A stretch of 64,000 nucleotides of DNA from an uncultured Clostridia bacterium (GTDB lineage: Bacteria; Bacillota; Clostridia; Christensenellales; CALVMC01): assembly GCA_944342015.1 (NCBI GenBank), contig CALVMC010000006.1, forward strand, positions 30,216 to 94,215. Direction: 5' to 3'. Positions 28,440 through 36,491 of the stretch are shown in pieces; position 1 is the stretch's first letter; every line of letters starts with the position of its first letter. The notes beneath the pieces were generated by a model. That model had not been told where the DNA came from, ran no database searches, and saw only the letters and a list, made by a program, of their open reading frames with translations. The translations under genes were made by a program, and so were the position numbers.

Positions 28440-28888
28440 CAGACGTTACCTCCTGCGGTGTCCGCATCGAGTTTGTTTTGCTCGTCTCTGAGCATGATTT
28501 TTGTTCCTATTCCGAGTTTGTGAGAGGCAAGTCTTAAAGCTTCTCTTGCGATTTCCTCGGAAACTCCTGCCATTTCGAAAAGGACTCTGCCCGGTTTAAC
28601 AACCGCTACCCAATATTCGGGAGCGCCTTTACCGCTACCCATACGGGTTTCGGCAGGTTTTTTGGTAACCGGTTTGTGCGGGAATATGTCTATCCATACT
28701 TTACCGCCTCTTTTAGTGTATCTTGTCATAGCGATACGGGCAGCTTCTATCTGATTAGAGGTAAGCCATCCGGGTTCTGTTGCGACCAAACCTATTTCAC
28801 CGTAAGCAATAATGTTACCTTTGGTTGCACGACCTTTCATTCTGCCACGATGAACACGTCTTCTTTTAACTCTTTTAGGCATTAACAT
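28439..28888 (-). CDS. rplP: 50S ribosomal protein L16
   Basis: L16 helps position A-site tRNA in the large subunit. I place the start at 28888 ([19 protein letters not shown]), 8 nt after GGAGG, giving 149 residues and a 14-nt overlap with rpsC; the longer open frame is just rpsC read in another frame. The conserved [19 protein letters not shown] and [18 protein letters not shown] stretches are present. Confidence 0.96.
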   Translation of the reverse strand: MLMPKRVKRRRVHRGRMKGRATKGNIIAYGEIGLVATEPGWLTSNQIEAARIAMTRYTKRGGKVWIDIFPHKPVTKKPAETRMGSGKGAPEYWVAVVKPGRVLFEMAGVSEEIAREALRLASHKLGIGTKIMLRDEQNKLDADTAGGNV

Positions 28889-29552
28889 TTGCATTACCTC
28901 CTTCGGCTTTCTTTTCAGCCTTAGTGAAAATTTCACCTTTGTAAATCCAAACTTTAACGCCGATGATACCGAATGTCGTAAGAGCTTCGGCAAATCCGTA
29001 ATCGATATCCGCTCTTAAAGTTTGAAGAGGAATAGAACCCTCGTGATAGTGTTCCGATCTTGCGATTTCAGCGCCGTCAAGTCTGCCGGAAACCATGGTT
29101 TTGATACCTTTTGCTCCGCCCTTCATAGCCTTGGACATTGCCTGCTTCATAGATCTTCTGAAAGAAGCTCTTTTTTCAAGCTGTGAAGCGATATTTTCCG
29201 CTACAAGCTGAGCGTCGATATCGGGTCTTTTAACCTCGTGAATATTTATGTTTACATTTTTATCTTTGCACATTGCGCTGACTTCTTTTTTGATTATTTC
29301 AACGCCTGCGCCTGCTTTTCCTATAACGACACCCGGACGAGCCGTATAAATATTAACATTGAGTTTGTTAGCGGCTCTGTCGATGGTGATTTTGGAAATA
29401 CCCGACTGATAATATTTCTTTTTAAGGAATTTTCTGATATTGTAATCTTCTATAAGATTTGCCGAAAAATCCTTTTTCGAAGCATACCATTGAGTATCCC
29501 AATCTTTTATTATGCCTACTCTTAAACCATGCGGATTAACTTTCTGTCCCAT
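28875..29552 (-). CDS. rpsC: 30S ribosomal protein S3
   Basis: S3 lines the mRNA entry channel with S4 and S5. It has 225 residues: [19 protein letters not shown] at the start, a type II KH domain around [17 protein letters not shown], and the C-terminal domain [19 protein letters not shown] with [12 protein letters not shown]. It overlaps rplP by 14 nt. Confidence 0.98.
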   Translation of the reverse strand: MGQKVNPHGLRVGIIKDWDTQWYASKKDFSANLIEDYNIRKFLKKKYYQSGISKITIDRAANKLNVNIYTARPGVVIGKAGAGVEIIKKEVSAMCKDKNVNINIHEVKRPDIDAQLVAENIASQLEKRASFRRSMKQAMSKAMKGGAKGIKTMVSGRLDGAEIARSEHYHEGSIPLQTLRADIDYGFAEALTTFGIIGVKVWIYKGEIFTKAEKKAEGGNANVNA

Positions 29553-29562
29553 TCTGTCCTCC

Positions 29563-29952
29563 TTAGGCGTTTACCGTATCGAGTATAACGGTAATATGAC
29601 TTGTTCTTTTATTTATTCTGTGCGCTCTGCCGTGAGAAACGGGATTGATACGTTTAAGTATCGGACCCTGATCGCAGAAAGCTTCGGCTATAAATAAATC
29701 GCTTTTGCTGAGGTTCATATTGTTCTCCGCATTAGCCGCAGCCGAGTTAACCAATTTAAGCACGGGTTCGGAAGCAGCTTTCGGAGTATTTTTGAGTATA
29801 GCGACAGCGTCGGTATACTTAGCGCCTCTTATTATATCGAGGACTATTCTCACTTTATAAGGAGAAATTCTGACATATTTAGCGACAGCTTTTGGTCTTT
29901 TGTCCGCATTGGCTTTACGCTGAGCGGCTTTTTCTCTGATTCTTGTAGCCAT
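29563..29952 (-). CDS. rplV: 50S ribosomal protein L22
   Basis: L22 spans the exit tunnel, and its loop helps form the constriction near the macrolide site. It has 129 residues: [40 protein letters not shown] and the tunnel hairpin [20 protein letters not shown]. The N-terminal 20 residues are basic and slightly longer than in B. subtilis. Confidence 0.97.
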   Translation of the reverse strand: MATRIREKAAQRKANADKRPKAVAKYVRISPYKVRIVLDIIRGAKYTDAVAILKNTPKAASEPVLKLVNSAAANAENNMNLSKSDLFIAEAFCDQGPILKRINPVSHGRAHRINKRTSHITVILDTVNA

Positions 29953-29964
29953 TTTATCCTCCTA

Positions 29965-30243
29965 TTACTTCTTGCCCGTGGTTTTTTCACCGGCGTGACC
30001 TTTAAAGGTTCTTGTGGGAGCGAACTCCCCGAGTTTATATCCTACCAAATCTTCGGTGATATAAACGGGCACATGTTTTCTTCCGTCGTGAACGGCTATT
30101 GTATGGCCGACCATTTCGGGAAATATCGTAGACGAGCGTGACCAGGTTTTAATAACCTTTTTTTCGTTCTTCTCGTTCATTTCGTTTATTTTTTTCATAA
30201 GGCTTTCTTGCACGAAAGGACCTTTTTTAACAGACCTGCTCAT
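29965..30243 (-). CDS. rpsS: 30S ribosomal protein S19
   Basis: S19 is in the small-subunit head with S13. It has 92 residues: [39 protein letters not shown] and the C-terminal [19 protein letters not shown]. It lies between rplB and rplV, with gaps of 12 and 13 nt. Confidence 0.98.
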   Translation of the reverse strand: MSRSVKKGPFVQESLMKKINEMNEKNEKKVIKTWSRSSTIFPEMVGHTIAVHDGRKHVPVYITEDLVGYKLGEFAPTRTFKGHAGEKTTGKK

Positions 30244-30256
30244 TTATATCCTCCAA

Positions 30257-31084
30257 TTAATTGACACGCTTGATAATATATTTATCGGTGTTATTCTTTT
30301 TCTTTCTGGTTTTATAACCCAAAGTAGGTTTGCCCCAGGGAGAAACAGGACCTGCCATACCGACAGGAGACTTGCCTTCTCCGCCGCCGTGCGGGTGGTC
30401 GCACGGGTTCATAACGACACCCCTTACGGAAGGTCTTATACCCATATGGCGCTTTCTTCCCGCTTTACCGAGAGAGATGATTTCGTTTTCGATATTTCCG
30501 ACCTGCCCTATCGTGGCTCTGCAATTAATGAGTATGTAACGCATTTCGCCACTCGGCATTCTTATGATAGCGTACTTACCTTCTTTTGCCATAAGCTGAG
30601 CTTCGATACCGGCAGACCTTGCAATCTGACCGCCCCTTCCCGGGTTAAGTTCTATATTGTGAACCATGGTACCTACGGGAATATTTGCAAGCGGAAGACA
30701 GTTTCCTACTTTGATATCCGCATTTTCGCCGCTTGTTATTATATCGCCTTTATTAAGACCTACGGGAGCGAGAATATATCTCTTTTCGCCGTCGGCATAG
30801 TTTAATAAAGCAATATTTGCGGTACGGTTCGGATCGTATTCTATTGAAACAACCTTTGCGGGTATGTTATCCTTATTTCTTTTGAAATCTATAATTCTGT
30901 ACTTCTGTCTGTTTCCGCCGCCTATATGCCTTACGGTAATTCTGCCCTTGGCGTTTCTGCCGCCCGATTTGGACTTGGAAACGAGAAGGCTTTTACAAGG
31001 CTTGTCGGTAGTAATTTCCGAATAAGTCGAAGTCGTGTAGAAACGACGGGCAGGAGAAGTAGGTTTATATCTTTTAACAGCCAT
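30257..31084 (-). CDS. rplB: 50S ribosomal protein L2
   Basis: L2 is needed for subunit association and peptidyl-transferase activity. It has 275 residues. The stretches [20 protein letters not shown] and [18 protein letters not shown] and the conserved C-terminal [20 protein letters not shown] are present, including the His of the latter loop close to the catalytic centre. Confidence 0.98.
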   Translation of the reverse strand: MAVKRYKPTSPARRFYTTSTYSEITTDKPCKSLLVSKSKSGGRNAKGRITVRHIGGGNRQKYRIIDFKRNKDNIPAKVVSIEYDPNRTANIALLNYADGEKRYILAPVGLNKGDIITSGENADIKVGNCLPLANIPVGTMVHNIELNPGRGGQIARSAGIEAQLMAKEGKYAIIRMPSGEMRYILINCRATIGQVGNIENEIISLGKAGRKRHMGIRPSVRGVVMNPCDHPHGGGEGKSPVGMAGPVSPWGKPTLGYKTRKKKNNTDKYIIKRVN

Positions 31085-31098
31085 TTTTTAATCCTCCT

Positions 31099-31389
31099 TT
31101 ATGCCAGACTCTCGAAGAACTCGATTGCCTTGCTCTCCTTAGTAAGCTGAACTACAGCTTTTTTGAAATTCGGGCGTCTGCCCTCGTATTTACCTTGTCT
31201 TTTAAGTTTGCCCTCGCAGTTTATTGTATTGACCTTAGCCACTTTTACGCCGAATATTTCTTCGACGGCGGTCTTTATCTGCGTTTTTGTTGCCGACGGA
31301 ATAACTTTGAAAGTATATCTCTTTTCGGCGATACCCGAATAACTTTTTTCCGAAAGAACGGGTTTAATAATTATATCGTAAGAATTCAT
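31099..31389 (-). CDS. rplW: 50S ribosomal protein L23
   Basis: L23 is the docking site for trigger factor and SRP at the tunnel exit. I place the start at 31389 ([17 protein letters not shown]), overlapping the rplD stop (TAATG) with AGGAGG in the last codons of rplD; the longer frame reads into rplD. The protein has 96 residues, with [20 protein letters not shown] and [20 protein letters not shown]. Confidence 0.96.
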   Translation of the reverse strand: MNSYDIIIKPVLSEKSYSGIAEKRYTFKVIPSATKTQIKTAVEEIFGVKVAKVNTINCEGKLKRQGKYEGRRPNFKKAVVQLTKESKAIEFFESLA

Positions 31390-32015
31390 TAAGCGTAGAC
31401 CTCCTGAATTTTTTTGATAGCCTCTTTTGAGATGACGCATTTTGCGTTACGCACGAGGTCGTACACATTTATGGAATCGACATTGAGAGTGGTAAGCTCT
31501 TCGATGTTTTTAGAAGCTCTTAAAACGTTTTCGTCGTCGTTTTCGAGAACGAAAAGGGTCTTTTTGTCGAAACCGAAAGCCTTTAATATTGCGGCTATAT
31601 TTTTTGTTTTAGCTTCTTCTATTGCGAATGAATCGATAACAAGGATATCTCCGTCCGCAAGTTTTTTGGAAAGTGCGCTTACCAAAGCCGCTTTTTTCAT
31701 TTTCTTATTGATTTTCTGAGAAAAGTCTCTCGGCTTGGGAGCGAAAACCACGCCGCCCTTTATCCATTGCGGAGAACGGATAGAACCTTGACGGGCTCTT
31801 CCGGTACCTTTCTGACGCCAGGGCTTTGCGCCGCCGCCTCTTACTTCGCTTCTTGTTAAAGTGGATTTTGTTCCCTGTCTTTTGTTAGCGAGCTGAGCTA
31901 CGACAACCTGATGAATGAGAGATTCGTTATATTCGCGTTCGAACACTTCGCTTTTAAGCTGCATCGAACCTACAACATTGGCGTTTTTATCATATACTTT
32001 AACTTTCATACTCAT
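31389..32015 (-). CDS. rplD: 50S ribosomal protein L4
   Basis: L4 extends a loop into the exit tunnel and represses the S10 operon in E. coli. It has 208 residues; the tunnel loop is intact ([35 protein letters not shown]). The ATG at 32015 is well spaced from GGAGG; a second ATG two codons later is possible. Confidence 0.97.
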   Translation of the reverse strand: MSMKVKVYDKNANVVGSMQLKSEVFEREYNESLIHQVVVAQLANKRQGTKSTLTRSEVRGGGAKPWRQKGTGRARQGSIRSPQWIKGGVVFAPKPRDFSQKINKKMKKAALVSALSKKLADGDILVIDSFAIEEAKTKNIAAILKAFGFDKKTLFVLENDDENVLRASKNIEELTTLNVDSINVYDLVRNAKCVISKEAIKKIQEVYA

Positions 32016-32026
32016 TTTAAGCCTCC

Positions 32027-32656
32027 TTACGCCTTCACGGACTGCTTAACGATAAGCAAGCCGCCTTTGGCTCCGGGCACTGCGCCTTTTACGAGAAGGA
32101 GATTTCTTCCTTCGTCGATTTTGACGATTTCGAGGTTCTGAACAGTTACCTGTTCGTTACCGTACTGACCGGGCATCTTTTTATTTTTGAAAACTCTCGA
32201 AGGGTCGGAGTTTGCAGAAAGCGAACCTACTCCCCTATGATAACCTGAACCGTGAGCCATAGGTCCTCTGTGGGTGTTCCATCTCTGAATGGTTCCCGAA
32301 AAACCTCTACCCTTTGAAGTTCCGGTAATATCCACCTTGTCGCCTGCGCTGAATACCGAACATTTGATTTCCTGTCCGACTTCGTAGGCAGAGCAATCGT
32401 CGAGTTTAAGTTCTCTTAAAAATCTGCAAGGCGTAACCTTAGCCTTTTCATACTGACCTTTAACCGGTTTTGTTACATTTTTTTCCTTAACGGTGCCGAA
32501 GGCAACCTGAACGGCATCGTATCCGTCTTTATCGACGGTTTTCTTCTGAACGATAGGGCAAGGTCCGGCTTCTATAACGGTAACCGGAATCATTATGCCG
32601 TCTTCTTTGAAGATTTGGCTCATACCGAGCTTTTTTCCAATGATTGCTTTATTCAT
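32027..32656 (-). CDS. rplC: 50S ribosomal protein L3
   Basis: L3 nucleates large-subunit assembly and reaches towards the peptidyl-transferase centre. It has 209 residues: MNKAIIGKKLGMSQIFKEDG, the central extension GTSKGRGFSGTIQRWNTHRG and HGSGYHRGVGSLS, and the C-terminal VQNLEIVKIDEGRNLLLVKG. It lies 27 nt after rpsJ. Confidence 0.98.
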   Translation of the reverse strand: MNKAIIGKKLGMSQIFKEDGIMIPVTVIEAGPCPIVQKKTVDKDGYDAVQVAFGTVKEKNVTKPVKGQYEKAKVTPCRFLRELKLDDCSAYEVGQEIKCSVFSAGDKVDITGTSKGRGFSGTIQRWNTHRGPMAHGSGYHRGVGSLSANSDPSRVFKNKKMPGQYGNEQVTVQNLEIVKIDEGRNLLLVKGAVPGAKGGLLIVKQSVKA

Positions 32657-32683
32657 AAATAAAGTTCATCCTCCGCTTTTTTA

Positions 32684-32992
32684 TTACAGTTTTATTTTTA
32701 TATCCACGCCTGCGGGCAAATCGAGTTTCATTAAAGAATCGACTGTCTTCGAAGTAGGATTATAAATATCGATTAATCTTTTATGAGTTCTGAGTTCGAA
32801 CTGTTCTCTGCTGTCCTTGTCTTTGTGAGGAGCTCTGAGAATTGTTACAACTTCCTTTTCGGTAGGAAGAGGAATAGGACCGGAAACTTTGATACCGGTG
32901 CTTTTAACGGTTTCCACTATTCTTGCAGCGGAACTGTCGATTAAGTTGTGGTCGTAAGCTTTAAGCTTGATTCTGATTTTTTGACCTGCCAT
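32684..32992 (-). CDS. rpsJ: 30S ribosomal protein S10 (NusE)
   Basis: S10 is in the small-subunit head and also couples transcription and translation through NusB/NusG. It has 102 residues: [40 protein letters not shown] and the C-terminal [17 protein letters not shown]. It is the first gene of the supercluster, with a consensus promoter about 215 bp upstream. The str-operon genes that often precede it (rpsL, rpsG, fusA, tuf) are not here. Confidence 0.98.
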   Translation of the reverse strand: MAGQKIRIKLKAYDHNLIDSSAARIVETVKSTGIKVSGPIPLPTEKEVVTILRAPHKDKDSREQFELRTHKRLIDIYNPTSKTVDSLMKLDLPAGVDIKIKL

Positions 32993-33106
32993 AGGTGTTC
33001 AATCCTCCTGTTTATACCCGGATAGCGGTTGACTTATGAGAGCCTGACCTATATATAAAGGACTTGCCGTTCACTCGTTCGTGTGTGTCGCTGCCCGCTT
33101 TTTAAA

Positions 33107-33122
33107 AAAGGGTTTCCCCTTT
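33107..33122 (-). promoter_or_regulatory. Terminator-like hairpin in the rpsJ leader (candidate attenuator)
   Basis: In the RNA sense, AAAGGG, a GAAA tetraloop and CCCTTT, immediately followed by three more U. It lies inside the long rpsJ 5' UTR, about 85 nt downstream of the expected start. A second stem precedes it (GTTTAA/TTAAAC with a CGG/CCG base, 33124-33151). Together they look like an attenuation leader; L4-type autogenous control is only an inference. Confidence 0.5.
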
Positions 33123-33207
33123 CCGGTCGTTTAATTATTTAAACTAGTCCGCGAAAACTATCCCGTAGGTAACCTTCCGCATCATCCTTTTTTTGTGCAG
33201 CTTTTAT

Positions 33208-33236
33208 ATTCTATAATAAAAAAAATTCCTTGTCAA
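33208..33236 (-). promoter_or_regulatory. Sigma-A promoter of the S10-spc supercluster
   Basis: On the minus strand, a perfect TTGACA (33236-33231), a 17-bp spacer and TAGAAT (33213-33208). It is among the best promoter matches in the window, as expected for ribosomal protein genes. The -35 box lies inside the terminator hairpin of the upstream gene. Confidence 0.85.
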
Positions 33237-33251
33237 ACATTTTGCAAGGAA
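33226..33251 (-). terminator. Intrinsic terminator after the acidic-protein gene
   Basis: CAAGGAA (33245-33251) and TTCCTTG (33226-33232) form a 7-bp stem. In the minus direction it is followed by eight T, a classic rho-independent terminator 60 nt after the upstream stop codon. It physically overlaps the rpsJ promoter. Confidence 0.75.
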
Positions 33252-33311
33252 ATTTTTTAATTTTTTTACGGCTTCTTGTTCGGTTTTTAACGGAAATTTT
33301 TACCTTTAATT

Positions 33312-36300
33312 TTAATTTTCCGGCTTCTTTATATTTTTCAAAGGATCGTTGTTATCATAACTCAACTGTTGATTTGCGTTTCCGTTTTCATAACTTATGT
33401 TCGATACCCCGAATGCGTTGAGCAGTCCTTCTTCGTCCGAAATTTCCTGATTAGCCGTATATAAATCGTCCCAACCGTATCCGTATGTCAGAATATTATC
33501 GACAAAAGAATGGGAATATCCGGTCGGCTGAGCTTTTGCATATCCGTTATTGTTTTCGGATTTTGTATTTAAATTATCCGCACCGGTTTTGCTTGAAATA
33601 TCGGCATTTAGAGAAATGTCGTCTTTGCGTGTTTCGCTTTCTTTAAACGAATCCGATTTTATCTCTTGAGAAATACTTTGCTTTACCGGCTCTTCTTGAA
33701 CGGTTTCTTTTATTTCCTGTTTGCTTTCAAAATTAGTTCTGTCGTCGTTATTTGCTTTTTCGTTCGTCCTGCTTGAATAATTGCGGCCGTTTCCGTATTC
33801 CGACAAAGGATTATACCGTGCTTCGTTTGTGTCGAAATTATTTTTACCTTGCTCTCTTTCCACTCTCATTGCCTGCATTTTACGCAATAATTGTTCTGCA
33901 AAAGAATCTTCACGGAGAGTTTTATCGGGCTCCTCCTCATCATCGTCGTCGAAAATGGTTTTTCCTGCGGGCTTTCTTTCCTTATCGGGTTTGTCCTTTA
34001 TTTCGTTATTAATAGATGATTTTTGATTGCCGATATCCGACGAATCGATTTTTTCATCCGAAACATTTTCGCTCTCATCCTCTTCATCGTCTTCGGTATC
34101 TTCTATACCCATTTTTCGGAACATCATTTTTGAAATCATTTCGTCGTCGCTTGCGTCTTCGATATCGGACTCGGAATTATCCGACAAGTTATTTTGTGAT
34201 AAATCGGCAAACAAATTATCTTTTTTTATTTCATTATTCTGATTTTGATTTATTATGTTTTTAAGGTATGCGCCGGGGTCAAAATCCTGTTGCTCCTGTT
34301 TAGTCTCTGACTCCGCTCCCCTCTTCTCTTCGACGGGCTTTGAGATATTGCCTGCATTTTCCGCAGTTCTTTCAAATGTTTTCGGCGTCTGCTCTCTCGG
34401 CTCTTCTTCCTTGCCTTCTTTTTGGTTTGAAGATATTAAGTTTTTCAGATACGAACTTGCGTCGAAAGGTTGACTTTCCTGTTCCTTTGAAACTTCCTTT
34501 TTGTTCTCCGCACTCTCTTCTTCCGAATTACTCTCTCTCTGTACTTCTTCTTGTTCTTCCCCTTCTTTGTCGTCGAACAGTAACTTTCTTATATCTTCTT
34601 TATTATACGACTTTATATCTTCTTCATCTTCGTCGTCAAATATCGTTCTTTTAACTTCTTCTTTCGGTTCGATATTTTCAGAATTTTGATTTTGATTTAT
34701 TACATTTTTAAGGTATGCGCCGGGGTCAAAAGGCTGCTGCTCCTGTTTAGGCTCAAACTCTCTTTTTTCGTCAACGGAATTTTCGATATCTTCTTTGTTT
34801 TCGGCATTTGAATTATCGTACACTTTTGACTCGGAAAAATTCAATTCATCGCTTTCTGAAAGGTCTTCTTTTTCAGTCTGTATATTTTCCGTATTATCTG
34901 CGTCGTCTTCGCTATCGTCGGATTCAATATCTAAGTTATCTTCTTTCTTATCAGTCACTCCCGCCTGAGTTTTTAAACCTTCTAAAAAATCCGAATACTT
35001 GCCTAAAACATTTTTATTTCCTTTCTTTTCTATCTCGGCATCTGAGGACATTGACTGTTCCTGCTCAACATCTTCATTTGATTGAGCCTTGCTCAGATTA
35101 CTTAAAAATTGATTGGTTAAATTTATATTTATAGAACGGTTTTTTATTTCTTCTTTCCCGTCGTTATAATCTTCGAAATCTTTTGGATCTTGATTTTTAT
35201 CCCTTTCCGATTTTATGTCATTTGTTTCAAAATCTTCCGATTCGACATCTTTCGATTTATCGCTTTCTTCTTCTGTTTCTTCTTGCGACTCGTCATTCTC
35301 TGCTTCTGTTTTCTTTTCCGACTCAGCATGCCCTGCTACTGTTTTCTTTTCCGTCTCAGCAATCTCTGAATTTATTTCTCTTTCTTTTTCTTCTTTTAAA
35401 TCTTCTTCCGATAAAGAATCTATTTCGGTATTTTCTTCTTTTTCTTCTGTATCTTCGTTATTTGAATACCGATTGGAAAGTACTCCGCTCTGCTTGGGTT
35501 GACTGTCGTCAATTTCAGTATCTGTATTTATTGAATTTTGTTCGGCAAGGCTTTTTTCGTTTGCTGAATTAACTTCATCGTCGCCGATATTTTCGTCCGC
35601 TAAACCGTTGGCTTTTTGAAGGTTTTCAAAATTTTCAGACTCGTTATAATCATTGTTTTCCGATTTATTCTGAAAGGCGATCCGTGTATCTTTTAAAAAA
35701 TTATTGTTGATTGAATCTTTGTCCTGATCTTCACTTTGAAATTGATAATCGTTATTTATTTCTTCGTCATCGTTTTGTAATGCCCCGCCGTTTGTTTCGG
35801 CATTTATTTCGGCAAATGAGTTTTTATCGAAAGTTTCGTTATCGTTTTCATTCCCTGCCGTATTTTCTTTTTCGTTTACATCTTTAAAAATACCTTCTTT
35901 ATTTTCGATTGTATTTTTAAAAGCGTCAACGCCGTTTTCCGAATTTTCAAAGTCGCTTTCGGAATTTTGGAAATTTCCGTCATTCGAATTGAATAAATTT
36001 TCAGAACCTTCGATATTTTCCTTTCCGTTTAAATGATTTTCATAACCTTGCCTATTTAGATTATTCGGTAAAATATCTCCGTTATTTTCCGAATTGTCAA
36101 ATAAATCCTTTTCATTATGAAAGTTTGTATCGTTATTATTTAAACCGTCATCGTTATAAGGATTCAAATTACTATTCCCGTATAAATCATTATCGTTATA
36201 AGTGTTTAAATCATCATGACCGTATGAATTATCATTTAAATCAATATTGCCGTTTGAATTGTTCGCTTGATTTTCAAAAGGGGGATTTTGTCCGTAATCG

Positions 36301-36491
36301 GAAAATTCCCGATTAATAAAATCGGATTGCTCTAAAAGACTTTCATCTTCAAAATTACTTGTGTTTTGCTGATTTACATAAAAAGACTCCCCAACCGACC
36401 CGCTGTCGGAAAAGGAGTCTTGATAACCGTTATTATCGTTATTTACTTTTAAAAATTCATCGGAATCAACGGACTCTCCGTCTTCAATCAT
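33312..36491 (-). CDS. Large acidic, disordered repeat-containing protein of unknown function
   Basis: A 1,059-residue protein I cannot assign. It is dominated by Asn, Asp, Glu, Ser and Lys, has no obvious signal peptide or membrane helix, and should be soluble and strongly acidic. Three copies of a short motif stand out, near residues 581, 668 and 730: QPFDPGAYLKNVINQNQN, QPFDASSYLKNLISSNQK and QDFDPGAYLKNIINQNQN. They are separated by acidic runs with RTIFDDEDEEDIK-type and KTIFDDDDEEE segments. The C-terminus has a more ordered patch (NILTYGYGWDDLYTANQEI). Its ATG overlaps the stop of the SPFH/zinc-ribbon gene (ATGA) with no Shine-Dalgarno site, so translation must depend on the upstream gene. 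One extra A in the A9 tract at the junction would fuse the two proteins in frame. Confidence 0.75.
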   Translation of the reverse strand: MIEDGESVDSDEFLKVNNDNNGYQDSFSDSGSVGESFYVNQQNTSNFEDESLLEQSDFINREFSDYGQNPPFENQANNSNGNIDLNDNSYGHDDLNTYNDNDLYGNSNLNPYNDDGLNNNDTNFHNEKDLFDNSENNGDILPNNLNRQGYENHLNGKENIEGSENLFNSNDGNFQNSESDFENSENGVDAFKNTIENKEGIFKDVNEKENTAGNENDNETFDKNSFAEINAETNGGALQNDDEEINNDYQFQSEDQDKDSINNNFLKDTRIAFQNKSENNDYNESENFENLQKANGLADENIGDDEVNSANEKSLAEQNSINTDTEIDDSQPKQSGVLSNRYSNNEDTEEKEENTEIDSLSEEDLKEEKEREINSEIAETEKKTVAGHAESEKKTEAENDESQEETEEESDKSKDVESEDFETNDIKSERDKNQDPKDFEDYNDGKEEIKNRSININLTNQFLSNLSKAQSNEDVEQEQSMSSDAEIEKKGNKNVLGKYSDFLEGLKTQAGVTDKKEDNLDIESDDSEDDADNTENIQTEKEDLSESDELNFSESKVYDNSNAENKEDIENSVDEKREFEPKQEQQPFDPGAYLKNVINQNQNSENIEPKEEVKRTIFDDEDEEDIKSYNKEDIRKLLFDDKEGEEQEEVQRESNSEEESAENKKEVSKEQESQPFDASSYLKNLISSNQKEGKEEEPREQTPKTFERTAENAGNISKPVEEKRGAESETKQEQQDFDPGAYLKNIINQNQNNEIKKDNLFADLSQNNLSDNSESDIEDASDDEMISKMMFRKMGIEDTEDDEEDESENVSDEKIDSSDIGNQKSSINNEIKDKPDKERKPAGKTIFDDDDEEEPDKTLREDSFAEQLLRKMQAMRVEREQGKNNFDTNEARYNPLSEYGNGRNYSSRTNEKANNDDRTNFESKQEIKETVQEEPVKQSISQEIKSDSFKESETRKDDISLNADISSKTGADNLNTKSENNNGYAKAQPTGYSHSFVDNILTYGYGWDDLYTANQEISDEEGLLNAFGVSNISYENGNANQQLSYDNNDPLKNIKKPEN
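34237..34303 (-). repeat. Direct repeat copy encoding a PFDPGAYLKN-type motif
   Basis: This stretch is nearly identical to 34684-34750: the shared core reads GGTATGCGCCGGGGTCAAAA in this copy and differs at a few bases in the other. A more diverged third copy is near 34425-34492. Repeats of this kind inside a disordered protein suggest expansion by local duplication. Confidence 0.75.
34684..34750 (-). repeat. Second direct repeat copy encoding a PFDPGAYLKN-type motif
   Basis: Partner of the copy at 34237-34303. It encodes QPFDPGAYLKNVINQNQN in the same frame, about 150 residues nearer the N-terminus. Confidence 0.75.

Noticed and set aside
28889..28993. 35-residue N-terminal extension of L16, and similar extensions of S4, Adk, L6 and L23
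   Set aside because: The extra residues are the end of the previous gene or its spacer read in another frame, and a strong Shine-Dalgarno site precedes each internal ATG that matches the family start.
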